A stretch of DNA of 8,849 bases from JBEKHI01 sp050012355 (lineage in GTDB: Bacteria; Actinomycetota; Actinomycetes; Streptosporangiales; Streptosporangiaceae): NCBI GenBank assembly GCA_050012355.1, contig JBEKHI010000350.1, positions 1-8,849 on the forward strand. Reading direction: 5' to 3'. Both the position numbers and the translations under genes were made by a program. This document shows positions 1 to 5,520 of this stretch, piece by piece. Under the pieces are notes generated by a model that saw only the letters and a program-made list of their open reading frames with translations, made no database searches and was not told the origin of the DNA. Each line of letters starts with the position of its first letter. The first letter of the stretch is position 1.

Positions 1-696
1 AGGTATGGCCGGTCGTTCACCGATGTCAAGCGCGGCAACATGGTCGGCCTGCCCATCAACTACCTCTTCTTCTCGGTCATCACGGTCATCACCGCGTCGG
101 CTACCGTGCCGGTGTACGGGAAGCTGATCACCGACCCGATCCAGACCGTGCAGCAGATCAACACCACTTTCGCGATCCTGCTCGGCGGCCTCACGTTCGT
201 GACGGCCACGGTCGGGATCAACATCGTGGCGAACTTCATCGCGCCCGCGTTCGACTTCTCCAACATCAGGCCACAGCGGATCTCCTGGCGGATGGGCGGC
301 ATGATCGCGGCCGTCGCGTCGGTGCTGATCACCCCATGGAACTGGTACGACAACGCGCATGCCATCGACTACACGCTCGATACACTCGGCGCCTTGATCG
401 GGCCGTTGTTCGGCATCCTCATCGCCGGATATTACGTCGTCAGCCGCCAGCGGGTCTCGGTGGACGACCTGTATACCCGGGAAGGCAAGTACTGGTTCCG
501 TAACGGCTACAACCCGAACGCGCTATGGGCCGTCGCGCTGGGCGGCGTCCCCGCGATCGCGGCCGTTGTCATCCCGATCGCCGCTCCGGCGCTGAACATC
601 GGATGGATCTCCGACTACTCCTGGTTCATCGGCTGCGGCCTCGGTTTCGTGGCGTTCGCCCTGCTGGAACGGCGGCGGCCGGTGATCGCTGCATGA
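1..696 (+). CDS. NCS1-family nucleobase/hydantoin/allantoin permease (3' part, 5' end outside window)
   Basis: This is the C-terminal 231 residues of an inner-membrane symporter of the NCS1 family, which imports purines, pyrimidines, allantoin or hydantoins with a cation. The frame is open from base 1, so the start lies upstream; full-length members are about 480-500 residues, so roughly half is present. Visible family features are the entry motif SFTDVKRGNMVGLP (from about residue 5), then hydrophobic helices near residues 20-40, 55-80, 98-118, 133-152, 180-200 and 205-223. The stretch NWYDNAHAIDYTLDTLGALIG followed by PLFGILIAGYY is typical of the family, though the usual Asp in IADYY is Gly here. 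The stop overlaps the racemase start (ATGA), so the two are probably cotranslated. Pairing with a hydantoin-type racemase favours a hydantoin or allantoin substrate; this is inference from context. Confidence 0.9.
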   Translation, partial: RYGRSFTDVKRGNMVGLPINYLFFSVITVITASATVPVYGKLITDPIQTVQQINTTFAILLGGLTFVTATVGINIVANFIAPAFDFSNIRPQRISWRMGGMIAAVASVLITPWNWYDNAHAIDYTLDTLGALIGPLFGILIAGYYVVSRQRVSVDDLYTREGKYWFRNGYNPNALWAVALGGVPAIAAVVIPIAAPALNIGWISDYSWFIGCGLGFVAFALLERRRPVIAA

Positions 697-1391
697 CGTT
701 GATCCAGGTGATCAACCCCAACACCTCCCGGGCGATGACCGCCTTGATCGGCGCCGCCGCCCGGGAGGCAGCGGGGCCTGGGGTCACTGTGCGCGCGGTG
801 CAGCCAGACGACGGGCCTGAGGCGATCGAGAGCCACTACGACGCGGCACTCGCGGTCCCGGGTGTACTGTCCCTCGTCAGCACAGGAGTCGCGGACGGGC
901 ATGTGATCGCGTGTTTCGGCGACCCGGGACTGGACGCGGCCAGGGAGCTTTCCCGTGGGCCGGTCGTCGGGATCGCCGAGGCGGCGATGCACGTGGCCAC
1001 GTTCCTCGGCCGATCGTTCAGCGTGGTCACCACCTTGCCGCGGACCGTCGGGCACACGCACGACCTCGTGCACCGGTACGGGTTCGAGCGTGCGTGCCGC
1101 GGGGTCCATGCCTGCGGGGTACCGCCGCTCGGCCTGGACTCGCCCGAGTCCGGGAAGATCCTTGCCGAGGAATGCGCCCGGGCCCGCGACGCCGACGACT
1201 GCGACGTGATCGTGCTTGGCTGCGCAGGGATGTCCGCGATGGCGGGTCCGCTCACTTCCTCGCTCGGCCTTCCCGTGGTGGACGGCGTCACCGCGGCGGC
1301 ACGGATCGTCGGGTCGCTGGTGGAACTCGGGCTGCGGACCAGCACCCACGGCGAGTACGCCCCGCTAAGATCGGGCCATGATGCCGGATGA
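693..1391 (+). CDS. Asp/Glu/hydantoin racemase family protein
   Basis: A 232-residue cytosolic enzyme of the Asp/Glu racemase superfamily, closest in pattern to hydantoin and allantoin racemases, which invert the 5-carbon of the ring by two-base chemistry using two cysteines. The two expected cysteines are visible: Cys74 in ACFGDPGL and Cys177 in VLGCAGM, near the positions known in bacterial hydantoin racemases (about 76 and 181). The N-terminus IQVINPNTS is the usual family opening, which fixes the ATG at 693; the frame is open further upstream but that stretch does not look like this family. The start shares ATGA with the permease stop and has no Shine-Dalgarno sequence, so translational coupling is likely. 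The 3' end overlaps the next gene by 14 bases. Allantoin versus hydantoin specificity cannot be decided here; a hydantoinase or allantoinase neighbour would settle it. Confidence 0.87.
   Translation: MTLIQVINPNTSRAMTALIGAAAREAAGPGVTVRAVQPDDGPEAIESHYDAALAVPGVLSLVSTGVADGHVIACFGDPGLDAARELSRGPVVGIAEAAMHVATFLGRSFSVVTTLPRTVGHTHDLVHRYGFERACRGVHACGVPPLGLDSPESGKILAEECARARDADDCDVIVLGCAGMSAMAGPLTSSLGLPVVDGVTAAARIVGSLVELGLRTSTHGEYAPLRSGHDAG
1366..1371 (+). promoter_or_regulatory. Candidate -10 box (TAAGAT) for a leaderless transcript
   Basis: TAAGAT fits the actinobacterial -10 pattern TANNNT and ends six bases before the ATG at 1378, the spacing expected when transcription starts on the start codon itself. 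No Shine-Dalgarno sequence precedes that ATG. I see no good -35 hexamer 16-18 bases upstream. The box lies inside the racemase coding sequence. Confidence 0.4.
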
Positions 1392-1899
1392 GTTCAGCCT
1401 GGTACCGTACGATCTGCTCCGCGAAACCGACGTCCCCTTTATCCACCTGATACTGGTGATGCTCGGATACGGGCTGAGCGACGAACCCGCCGTCCAGCAG
1501 TTCGTTGGCGCCGAGCCCGGTCTGCTGGAGGACATCCGCTCCCTCAGCGCCGCAGTCGGTGCCGCTGACCTGCGGGTACATGAAGCGGGCCTACTGAAAA
1601 ACGGCTTCGACGACCACCTGAAGTACTACGAGCCGGCGGAGATCTGGTGCTTCGATCTCGCCATCGACGTGATCGCCATGCTCGGCGGCCTCACCGGGCT
1701 AACCGACGACGGCCGGTCCCGGACCACGCAGGCGCTGCGGGATCTCGACGCGACCGCGCAAGGTCACACGTGGCGCAAGGCGCTCAAGCACGCCGCCGAC
1801 GGGCCCGCCTCGCTGGGTGCGCTGCGCGAACGGGTGCCCCGCCACACGCCGGATCCGGCTCACTCAACCGGCCGTCCCAGCAGCGTGACCTGGATGTAA
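1378..1899 (+). CDS. Hypothetical protein, 173 aa, unrecognised family
   Basis: I do not recognise this protein. It is soluble, with no signal peptide and no clear transmembrane helix, and appears largely helical. Possible helices are around residues 20-32 (FIHLILVMLG), 37-62, 86-106 (EIWCFDLAIDVIAMLGG) and 114-140. The last 25 or so residues are rich in Pro, Ser, His and Arg and look disordered. The start is ATGATG; the first ATG (1378) is preferred because of the -10-like box six bases upstream, with 1381 as the alternative. It overlaps the racemase end by 14 bases in another frame. Coding character is supported by G/C-rich third positions with a sensible amino-acid mix. The overlap suggests linkage to the permease-racemase unit, but the separate -10 box suggests it may also be expressed alone. 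Confidence 0.72.
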   Translation: MMPDEFSLVPYDLLRETDVPFIHLILVMLGYGLSDEPAVQQFVGAEPGLLEDIRSLSAAVGAADLRVHEAGLLKNGFDDHLKYYEPAEIWCFDLAIDVIAMLGGLTGLTDDGRSRTTQALRDLDATAQGHTWRKALKHAADGPASLGALRERVPRHTPDPAHSTGRPSSVTWM

Positions 1900-1914
1900 G
1901 AGCGGCGGCACCAC

Positions 1915-1967
1915 GCCATCGATGGCCCATCGCTGGCGTTGTGGGCCCATCGATGGGACATCGCTGG
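1915..1967. promoter_or_regulatory. Tandem palindrome pair, candidate operator
   Basis: Two perfect 12-bp palindromes, GCCATCGATGGC (1915-1926) and CCCATCGATGGG (1946-1957), are each followed directly by a degenerate second unit, CCATCGCTGG (1927-1936) and ACATCGCTGG (1958-1967). The two copies are offset by exactly 31 bases, about three helical turns, so proteins bound to both would sit on the same DNA face. The region lies between the hypothetical gene stop and the kinase start. This suggests a cooperative regulator-binding site; the regulator is unknown. Confidence 0.5.
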
Positions 1968-1982
1968 GGTGCCGGAGCCACC

Positions 1983-2010
1983 TTACTCGCCGGTAAGAAA
2001 TTTACCGGTA
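1983..2010. promoter_or_regulatory. GTAA/TTAC inverted-repeat cluster, candidate operator of the kinase gene
   Basis: Overlapping inverted repeats are packed in 28 bases: TTAC-N6-GTAA (1983-1996), CCGGTAA-N5-TTACCGG (1990-1996 and 2002-2008) and the palindrome TACCGGTA (2003-2010). A further CCGG-GGTAA half-site follows at 2031-2039. Sites of the TTAC...GTAA kind are common targets of TetR-type repressors in actinobacteria (general knowledge), but no such repressor is encoded in this window. The cluster ends 43 bases before the kinase GTG and just upstream of where a -35 element would lie. Confidence 0.45.
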
Positions 2011-2036
2011 CGCCTGCTTCGTCCGCGCCACCGGGG

Positions 2037-2042
2037 TAACAT
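2037..2042 (+). promoter_or_regulatory. Candidate -10 box (TAACAT) of the kinase gene
   Basis: TAACAT matches TANNNT and ends 11 bases before the GTG at 2054, so the transcript would start within a few bases of the start codon. No Shine-Dalgarno sequence lies before the GTG. The -35 region is not recognisable; CTGCTT at 2014-2019 is the best-placed hexamer and is poor. Confidence 0.35.
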
Positions 2043-2053
2043 TCTGAACCATT

Positions 2054-3508
2054 GTGACGCATATCGGCTTCGTAATCCGTGATCGTTACCGGCTAGACGA
2101 ACCGATCGCCGCGGGTGGCGTCGGACAGGTGTGGCGCGCTGAGGATCTCGCGCTGAAACGCCGGGTAGCGGTAAAGATGCTCCGCCCGGAGTACGCCGGG
2201 ACCGACACCGTGCTCGCCAGATTCCGCGCGGAGGCGTGGCACGCCGGCTCGCTGAGCCATCCGGGCGTGGCCCAGGTCTACGACTACGGCGAGGCGGGCG
2301 CTCCGTATCTGGTAATGGAGCTTGTGGACGGCCCCTCGCTGGCCGACCTGCTCGACTACGGGCCGCTTGATCCGCTCCGCACCGCCGACGTGATCGCGCA
2401 GGCGGCCGCCGCGCTCGACGCGGCGCACCGGGCCGGCGTGGTACACCGCGACATCAAGCCGGGCAACCTGCTGCTCAGGAACGACGGCATCCTCAAGATC
2501 ACCGACTTCGGGATCGCGCACGCTATCGGGTCCGCCCCGGTGACGGACCTCGGCATCGTCGTCGGAACCGCCGCCTACCTGGCCCCAGAACGCGCGGCCG
2601 GAGACTCCGGCTCACCATCCAGCGACCTGTACTCGCTCGGCATCGTCGGTTACGAGTGCCTCACCGGCCACCCGCCCTATGACGGGACCCAGGCCGATGT
2701 CATGGCGGCGCACCTACATCAGCCGCTGCCCCCGCTTCCCGGCTACGTGCCGGCCGGGCTGGCGGACCTTATCGTGCTGCTCACCACGAAAAATCCGCAG
2801 TCACGGCCGGGCGACGCCGCCCGGGTGGCCCAGCTGGCGGGCGAGATCCGCGACGCGCTCGCCGCCGGTAACGACCTTCCTCCGGTGCCCGCCGTCCCGT
2901 CGGAGACGACGATCGACGTGATGGGCGGGGCTGCTCAGCCCCGGCGGTCCCGGCGGTCCCGGCGGTTCCGGCGACGGCACGGCCTGGCGGCGGCCGCGGC
3001 CGCGAGCGTGACGGCCGGGCTAGCGGGCTGGCTGATACCGGCCATGCTCAGCACCTCGAGCCTGTCTCCGGCCCGGGCTGACGCAGGGCACTCGCCGTCA
3101 CCGTCCGCCTCGTCGATCGCGACCCCGCTCACGGTCAAGATCAACGCGCACTCGCTGATCGGGCAGCCGGTGAACACTGTCCTCGAGCGGCTGCGCGCGC
3201 TGGGGCTCCAGCCACTGCTTGAGTGGAAGGCGAACGGGACGCTGGCGACCGGCACCGTTTTTGGCGTCACCCCCACCGGGACCGTGTCAACGGGCACCTC
3301 GGTCGTGGTCCTCGCCGCGTTCCAGCCGGGGGTCTCACCGACACCTGTCGCCTCCGCCAGCAGCACGGGCACCAGCACTGGCGATAAGACGACCTCGCCT
3401 AAGGCGTCCAGCTCATCGAGCCCGTCCAACTCGCCGACTTCGAGCAGTTCGCCGAGCCCGAGCCCAAGCGCGACCAGCACCGGCTCGTGCGTGATTTTCT
3501 GCTTCTAG
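2054..3508 (+). CDS. Membrane Ser/Thr protein kinase with one PASTA-like domain
   Basis: A 484-residue eukaryotic-like Ser/Thr kinase that phosphorylates protein substrates in response to an external signal. The kinase domain covers residues 10-268 with all key elements: glycine loop AAGGVGQV (19-26), Lys41 in AVKML, Glu60, catalytic HRDIKPGN (131-138), DFG (151-153), an activation loop with Thr164 and Thr172, APE (177-179) and Arg251. A basic juxtamembrane patch (297-309) precedes a single transmembrane helix (about 311-332). Outside the membrane lies one PASTA-like domain (about 358-423), a fold known in related kinases to bind peptidoglycan fragments or beta-lactams. A Ser/Thr/Pro-rich tail (about 427-476) ends in the hydrophobic CVIFCF. 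PknB-type kinases usually have three or four PASTA repeats, so this is a reduced form. GTG is the start because the kinase domain opens at once; no Shine-Dalgarno sequence is seen. It is apparently a single-gene unit. Confidence 0.93.
   Translation: MTHIGFVIRDRYRLDEPIAAGGVGQVWRAEDLALKRRVAVKMLRPEYAGTDTVLARFRAEAWHAGSLSHPGVAQVYDYGEAGAPYLVMELVDGPSLADLLDYGPLDPLRTADVIAQAAAALDAAHRAGVVHRDIKPGNLLLRNDGILKITDFGIAHAIGSAPVTDLGIVVGTAAYLAPERAAGDSGSPSSDLYSLGIVGYECLTGHPPYDGTQADVMAAHLHQPLPPLPGYVPAGLADLIVLLTTKNPQSRPGDAARVAQLAGEIRDALAAGNDLPPVPAVPSETTIDVMGGAAQPRRSRRSRRFRRRHGLAAAAAASVTAGLAGWLIPAMLSTSSLSPARADAGHSPSPSASSIATPLTVKINAHSLIGQPVNTVLERLRALGLQPLLEWKANGTLATGTVFGVTPTGTVSTGTSVVVLAAFQPGVSPTPVASASSTGTSTGDKTTSPKASSSSSPSNSPTSSSSPSPSPSATSTGSCVIFCF
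2942..2968 (+). repeat. 9-bp tandem repeat inside the kinase gene
   Basis: Three in-frame copies of CGGCGGTCC, the third with one change (CGGCGGTTC), encode the Arg-rich juxtamembrane segment (RRSRRSRRF). Copy-number change would lengthen or shorten the positive patch without shifting the frame. The patch agrees with the positive-inside rule, just before the transmembrane helix. Confidence 0.7.
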
Positions 3509-3569
3509 GGCGAGTGAGTGTTGCCCTACCCAGCAAAGCCTGGTTCAGGCCCAGGGGATGGTCGCGGTG

Positions 3570-3584
3570 GCGCGAAAGTCGCGC
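3570..3584. terminator. Hairpin, possible terminator of the kinase gene
   Basis: A perfect 6-bp GC-rich stem, GCGCGA/TCGCGC, with a 3-base loop lies 62 bases after the kinase stop. There is no T-tract, which is common for actinobacterial terminators but makes the call weak. Confidence 0.3.
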
Positions 3585-3682
3585 GGGCTGCAGGTCGTGG
3601 CGTGCTGGGGTTCGCCGCCGTGTTTCCCGTCCCCGAGGCGCTGTCCGGAGGCTGCTTCTCCCGGGTTAGTGCACTCTGGCTG

Positions 3683-3696
3683 CCGGGCATACCCGG
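3683..3696. terminator. Hairpin, possible bidirectional terminator
   Basis: A perfect 5-bp all-GC stem, CCGGG/CCCGG, with loop CATA sits between the two convergent genes and would form in either transcript. It has no T-tract on either side. It is followed on the + strand by further CGGGC repeats (to 3710). Confidence 0.3.
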
Positions 3697-3814
3697 GCAT
3701 TACGGGCGGGGAAGGTGCGCTATGCCGGGAGAAGTCAGCTGGCCGTCGGTCGCTAGGCACGAGAGCAGGGCGAGATGACATGAATGCCCGGTTCGCGAGC
3801 CCTCGGCGGGCCTT

Positions 3815-4972
3815 CTAACGAGGAAATACCGCGATCGAGGCGGTGAGGCTATGCAGGAAGTTCCGGCCGCCGATCGGCCCGAACTCGCCGCCGCAGAAGA
3901 AGCCGGCGACCGGGGCGTCGCCGAAAGCTCGCGCCACCAGCCCCGCGTCGTGATCGGACTCGCTGAACAGCCGGGTCCCGCGTCCGTTGCAGCTGAACAG
4001 CAGCGCCCCGGCCGGGGGCTCGCCGCCAAGCGCGGTGACCTCCTGCTGAAGGGCGCGGCGCAGGTCCTCGTCGGCTGACGACGCGTCCCTGATGTGGAAC
4101 TGAACGGTCTGCCCGATCTCCACGTCGTCGCCGATCACCAGGGCACCCGTATCCGCGTCACCGCCGAGCACGCCACGGATCAGGAAGTCGCCCAGCGACT
4201 GCTCGGCGCGGTACTCGTCGATGACGATCCCGAGCTGGACTCCATGGGTGAGCAGTTCCTGCTCGCGCGCGCTCAGCTCGTCCGCCAGATCCCGCAGCCG
4301 CGCCCACGGCGACTTGCCGCCAAGTGAATAGATAACGTTGTCTTCCGCCGACGTCACGGTGAACGGATCACCGACCGGACGGCAGCCCTGCGACACCAGC
4401 GGATGCACTTCGGCGTCGGACAGCCGCATCCCGACCGCGCCACCGGACCGCACCTTGCCGTTGTAGAACAGCCGGCTCTGCTGCCGGGGCGACCCCGCGC
4501 TCGCCATACCGCCGATCACGAACGTGCCGGGCACGTGCTCGTTGAGATGCGCCAGCAGCACGTCGGCGGGGAAGCTGTACGGGTCGGCGATCATCAGGTG
4601 CGCGCCCGGGTCGAACAGGTACCCGGCGAAGGCCCCGCCGCTTTCGGTGCGCAGGAACTCCATCTCATAGGTCTCGACGGGTCCCGCGCCCGCCGCGACG
4701 AACACCGATACCGCGGGCTCGCCCTCGATCTCGCTCGCCCCGCCGATCACCGACTCGCCGACACAACCGATCAGCGGCGTGTCACCGACCACCGCCGTAG
4801 CCCCGGCCAGCACCGTTTCGGCGTGCCGGTAGTACTGGGCAGAAGCCAATATTACGCAAAACGATGGTGCTCCATCCCCCAGCGACGCCAGCGCTTCTCG
4901 AGCGGCCCGCTCGCCAGCCTCCTGGGCGTCCGCTCCCCGTACCAATGCCGCCGCCGCTTGCACGGAACCCAC
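3815..4972 (-). CDS. FIST N/FIST C domain protein (predicted small-ligand sensor)
   Basis: A 385-residue soluble protein made of a FIST N domain (about residues 35-205) and a FIST C domain (about 215-375). FIST domains occur in bacterial signalling proteins and are thought to sense small molecules such as amino acids; the ligand here is unknown. Family hallmarks visible are GCVGESVIGG (69-78), the GGMASAG loop (154-160), GCRPVG (196-201), LFSCNGRG (325-332), and GFFCGGEFGPIGGRN (357-371). No kinase, GGDEF, methyl-acceptor or DNA-binding domain is fused to it, so its output must come through a partner. The start is GTG, preceded by AGAGG four bases upstream, one of the few plausible Shine-Dalgarno sequences in the window. 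It lies 39 bases after the LOR gene stop on the same strand and is the last gene of a likely three-gene operon. Confidence 0.9.
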   Translation of the reverse strand: MGSVQAAAALVRGADAQEAGERAAREALASLGDGAPSFCVILASAQYYRHAETVLAGATAVVGDTPLIGCVGESVIGGASEIEGEPAVSVFVAAGAGPVETYEMEFLRTESGGAFAGYLFDPGAHLMIADPYSFPADVLLAHLNEHVPGTFVIGGMASAGSPRQQSRLFYNGKVRSGGAVGMRLSDAEVHPLVSQGCRPVGDPFTVTSAEDNVIYSLGGKSPWARLRDLADELSAREQELLTHGVQLGIVIDEYRAEQSLGDFLIRGVLGGDADTGALVIGDDVEIGQTVQFHIRDASSADEDLRRALQQEVTALGGEPPAGALLFSCNGRGTRLFSESDHDAGLVARAFGDAPVAGFFCGGEFGPIGGRNFLHSLTASIAVFPR

Positions 4973-4976
4973 CCTA

Positions 4977-4981
4977 CCTCT
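4977..4981 (-). promoter_or_regulatory. Shine-Dalgarno sequence of the FIST gene
   Basis: AGAGG on the minus strand is separated from the GTG start by four bases (TAGG). It supports GTG at 4972 as the start rather than the in-frame GTG three codons later, and contrasts with the neighbouring genes, which lack such a sequence. This fits an internal operon gene that needs ribosome recruitment on a longer mRNA. Confidence 0.5.
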
Positions 4982-5011
4982 GCGTCGCGTCGGTGACTGG
5001 TAGCGGCCTGA

Positions 5012-5506
5012 TCAGCCGTGGCGTTCCTCTTCGTCGTGGTGGATGCGGTCCAGGCAAACCGCGATCGCGATGATGAGAGCGTCGTTCTCGCCAGGGGGAA
5101 CATCGACGCCGTAGGTGTCACGGACGCGGAACCATTTACGCGAGACCCGCGCGACCACCCGGTGTCCGTCCTTGATCTCGAAGTCCTTGTCGATGATGTT
5201 GCCGACCGCTTCCCAGTGCCCGACGCCGTGCACGTCGATGATGGCGCGGTGATGCAGCGGCGAGAACACCGCGCGGTGCACCTTCGCGATCTCCCGCCCG
5301 TCGTGCTCGATCTCCATGGCGTCGGTGAAGGTCAGCAGCTTGTGCTTGATCTCGACGAGCTTGCGCTTCGACGCGTCCTCAAGCTTGAGTGTCTGGTGCA
5401 GCGACAAGAACTTGGCCTCGACGAAGAACGCCCGGTTGCCGTGCTCGTCGGTGATCCAGAAGTCTTCCTTGATAGAGAACAGCCGTTCCCTGACCAGATA
5501 GCGCAT
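5012..5506 (-). CDS. LURP-one-related (LOR) family protein, tubby-like fold
   Basis: A 164-residue protein covering one whole LOR domain (LURP-one-related), whose fold resembles Tubby C-terminal and phospholipid scramblase proteins: a 12-strand barrel around a hydrophobic helix. Diagnostic segments are MRYLVRERLFSI at the N-terminus, DFWITDEHGNRAFFV (16-29), FSPLHHRAIIDV (81-92), SRKWFRVRDTYGVDV (122-136) and the hydrophobic C-terminal helix DALIIAIAVCLDRI (142-155). The bacterial function is not established; membrane or lipid interaction is suggested by the fold only. The ATG at 5506 is set by the family N-terminus; the same frame stays open far upstream, but only as a shadow of the MFS gene. 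The start lies 11 bases after the MFS stop with no Shine-Dalgarno sequence, so it is either coupled or read from its own leaderless transcript. Length is normal for the family. Confidence 0.9.
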   Translation of the reverse strand: MRYLVRERLFSIKEDFWITDEHGNRAFFVEAKFLSLHQTLKLEDASKRKLVEIKHKLLTFTDAMEIEHDGREIAKVHRAVFSPLHHRAIIDVHGVGHWEAVGNIIDKDFEIKDGHRVVARVSRKWFRVRDTYGVDVPPGENDALIIAIAVCLDRIHHDEEERHG

Positions 5507-5514
5507 AGCTGTTG

Positions 5515-5520
5515 AATCTA
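5515..5520 (-). promoter_or_regulatory. Candidate -10 box (TAGATT) for the LOR gene
   Basis: On the minus strand TAGATT matches TANNNT and is separated from the LOR ATG by eight bases, fitting a leaderless start. The first three bases are also the TAG stop codon of the MFS gene. No convincing -35 is visible (CCGTTA at 17 bases). It would allow LOR and FIST to be made without the transporter. Confidence 0.35.

Larger units (their letters stand above)
3509..3814. other. Intergenic region between convergent genes, no supported gene
   Basis: These 306 bases separate the 3' ends of the kinase gene (+) and the FIST gene (-). The short open frames here (60-86 codons, on both strands) overlap one another, look like no known family and have compositions typical of chance high-GC frames. 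Several hairpins are visible: GCCTG-GTT-CAGGC (3538-3550), GCGCGA-AAG-TCGCGC (3570-3584), a bulged CCGGAG/CTCCCGG (3645-3664) and CCGGG-CATA-CCCGG (3683-3696). None is followed by a T-run. It most likely holds the terminators of both flanking genes; a structured RNA cannot be excluded. No tRNA or recognised riboswitch core is visible. Confidence 0.6.

Noticed and set aside
525..692. Upstream extension of the racemase frame to an ATG at 525
   Set aside because: It lies wholly within the permease in another frame, reads as Arg-rich chance sequence, and the family N-terminus begins at 693.
615..1349. Open frames antisense to the racemase
   Set aside because: Composition is that of high-GC shadow frames, and the sense strand encodes a clear enzyme with catalytic cysteines.
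3560..3790. Possible group II intron or cobalamin-riboswitch remnant
   Set aside because: A few words (GCGCGAAAGTCGCGC; GGGGAAGGTGCG) recall such RNAs, but neither a domain V nor a full conserved core can be assembled, and no intron protein is present.
3487..3818. Four small overlapping open frames in the convergent gap
   Set aside because: They have no clear ribosome site, mutually overlapping frames and no recognisable domains.
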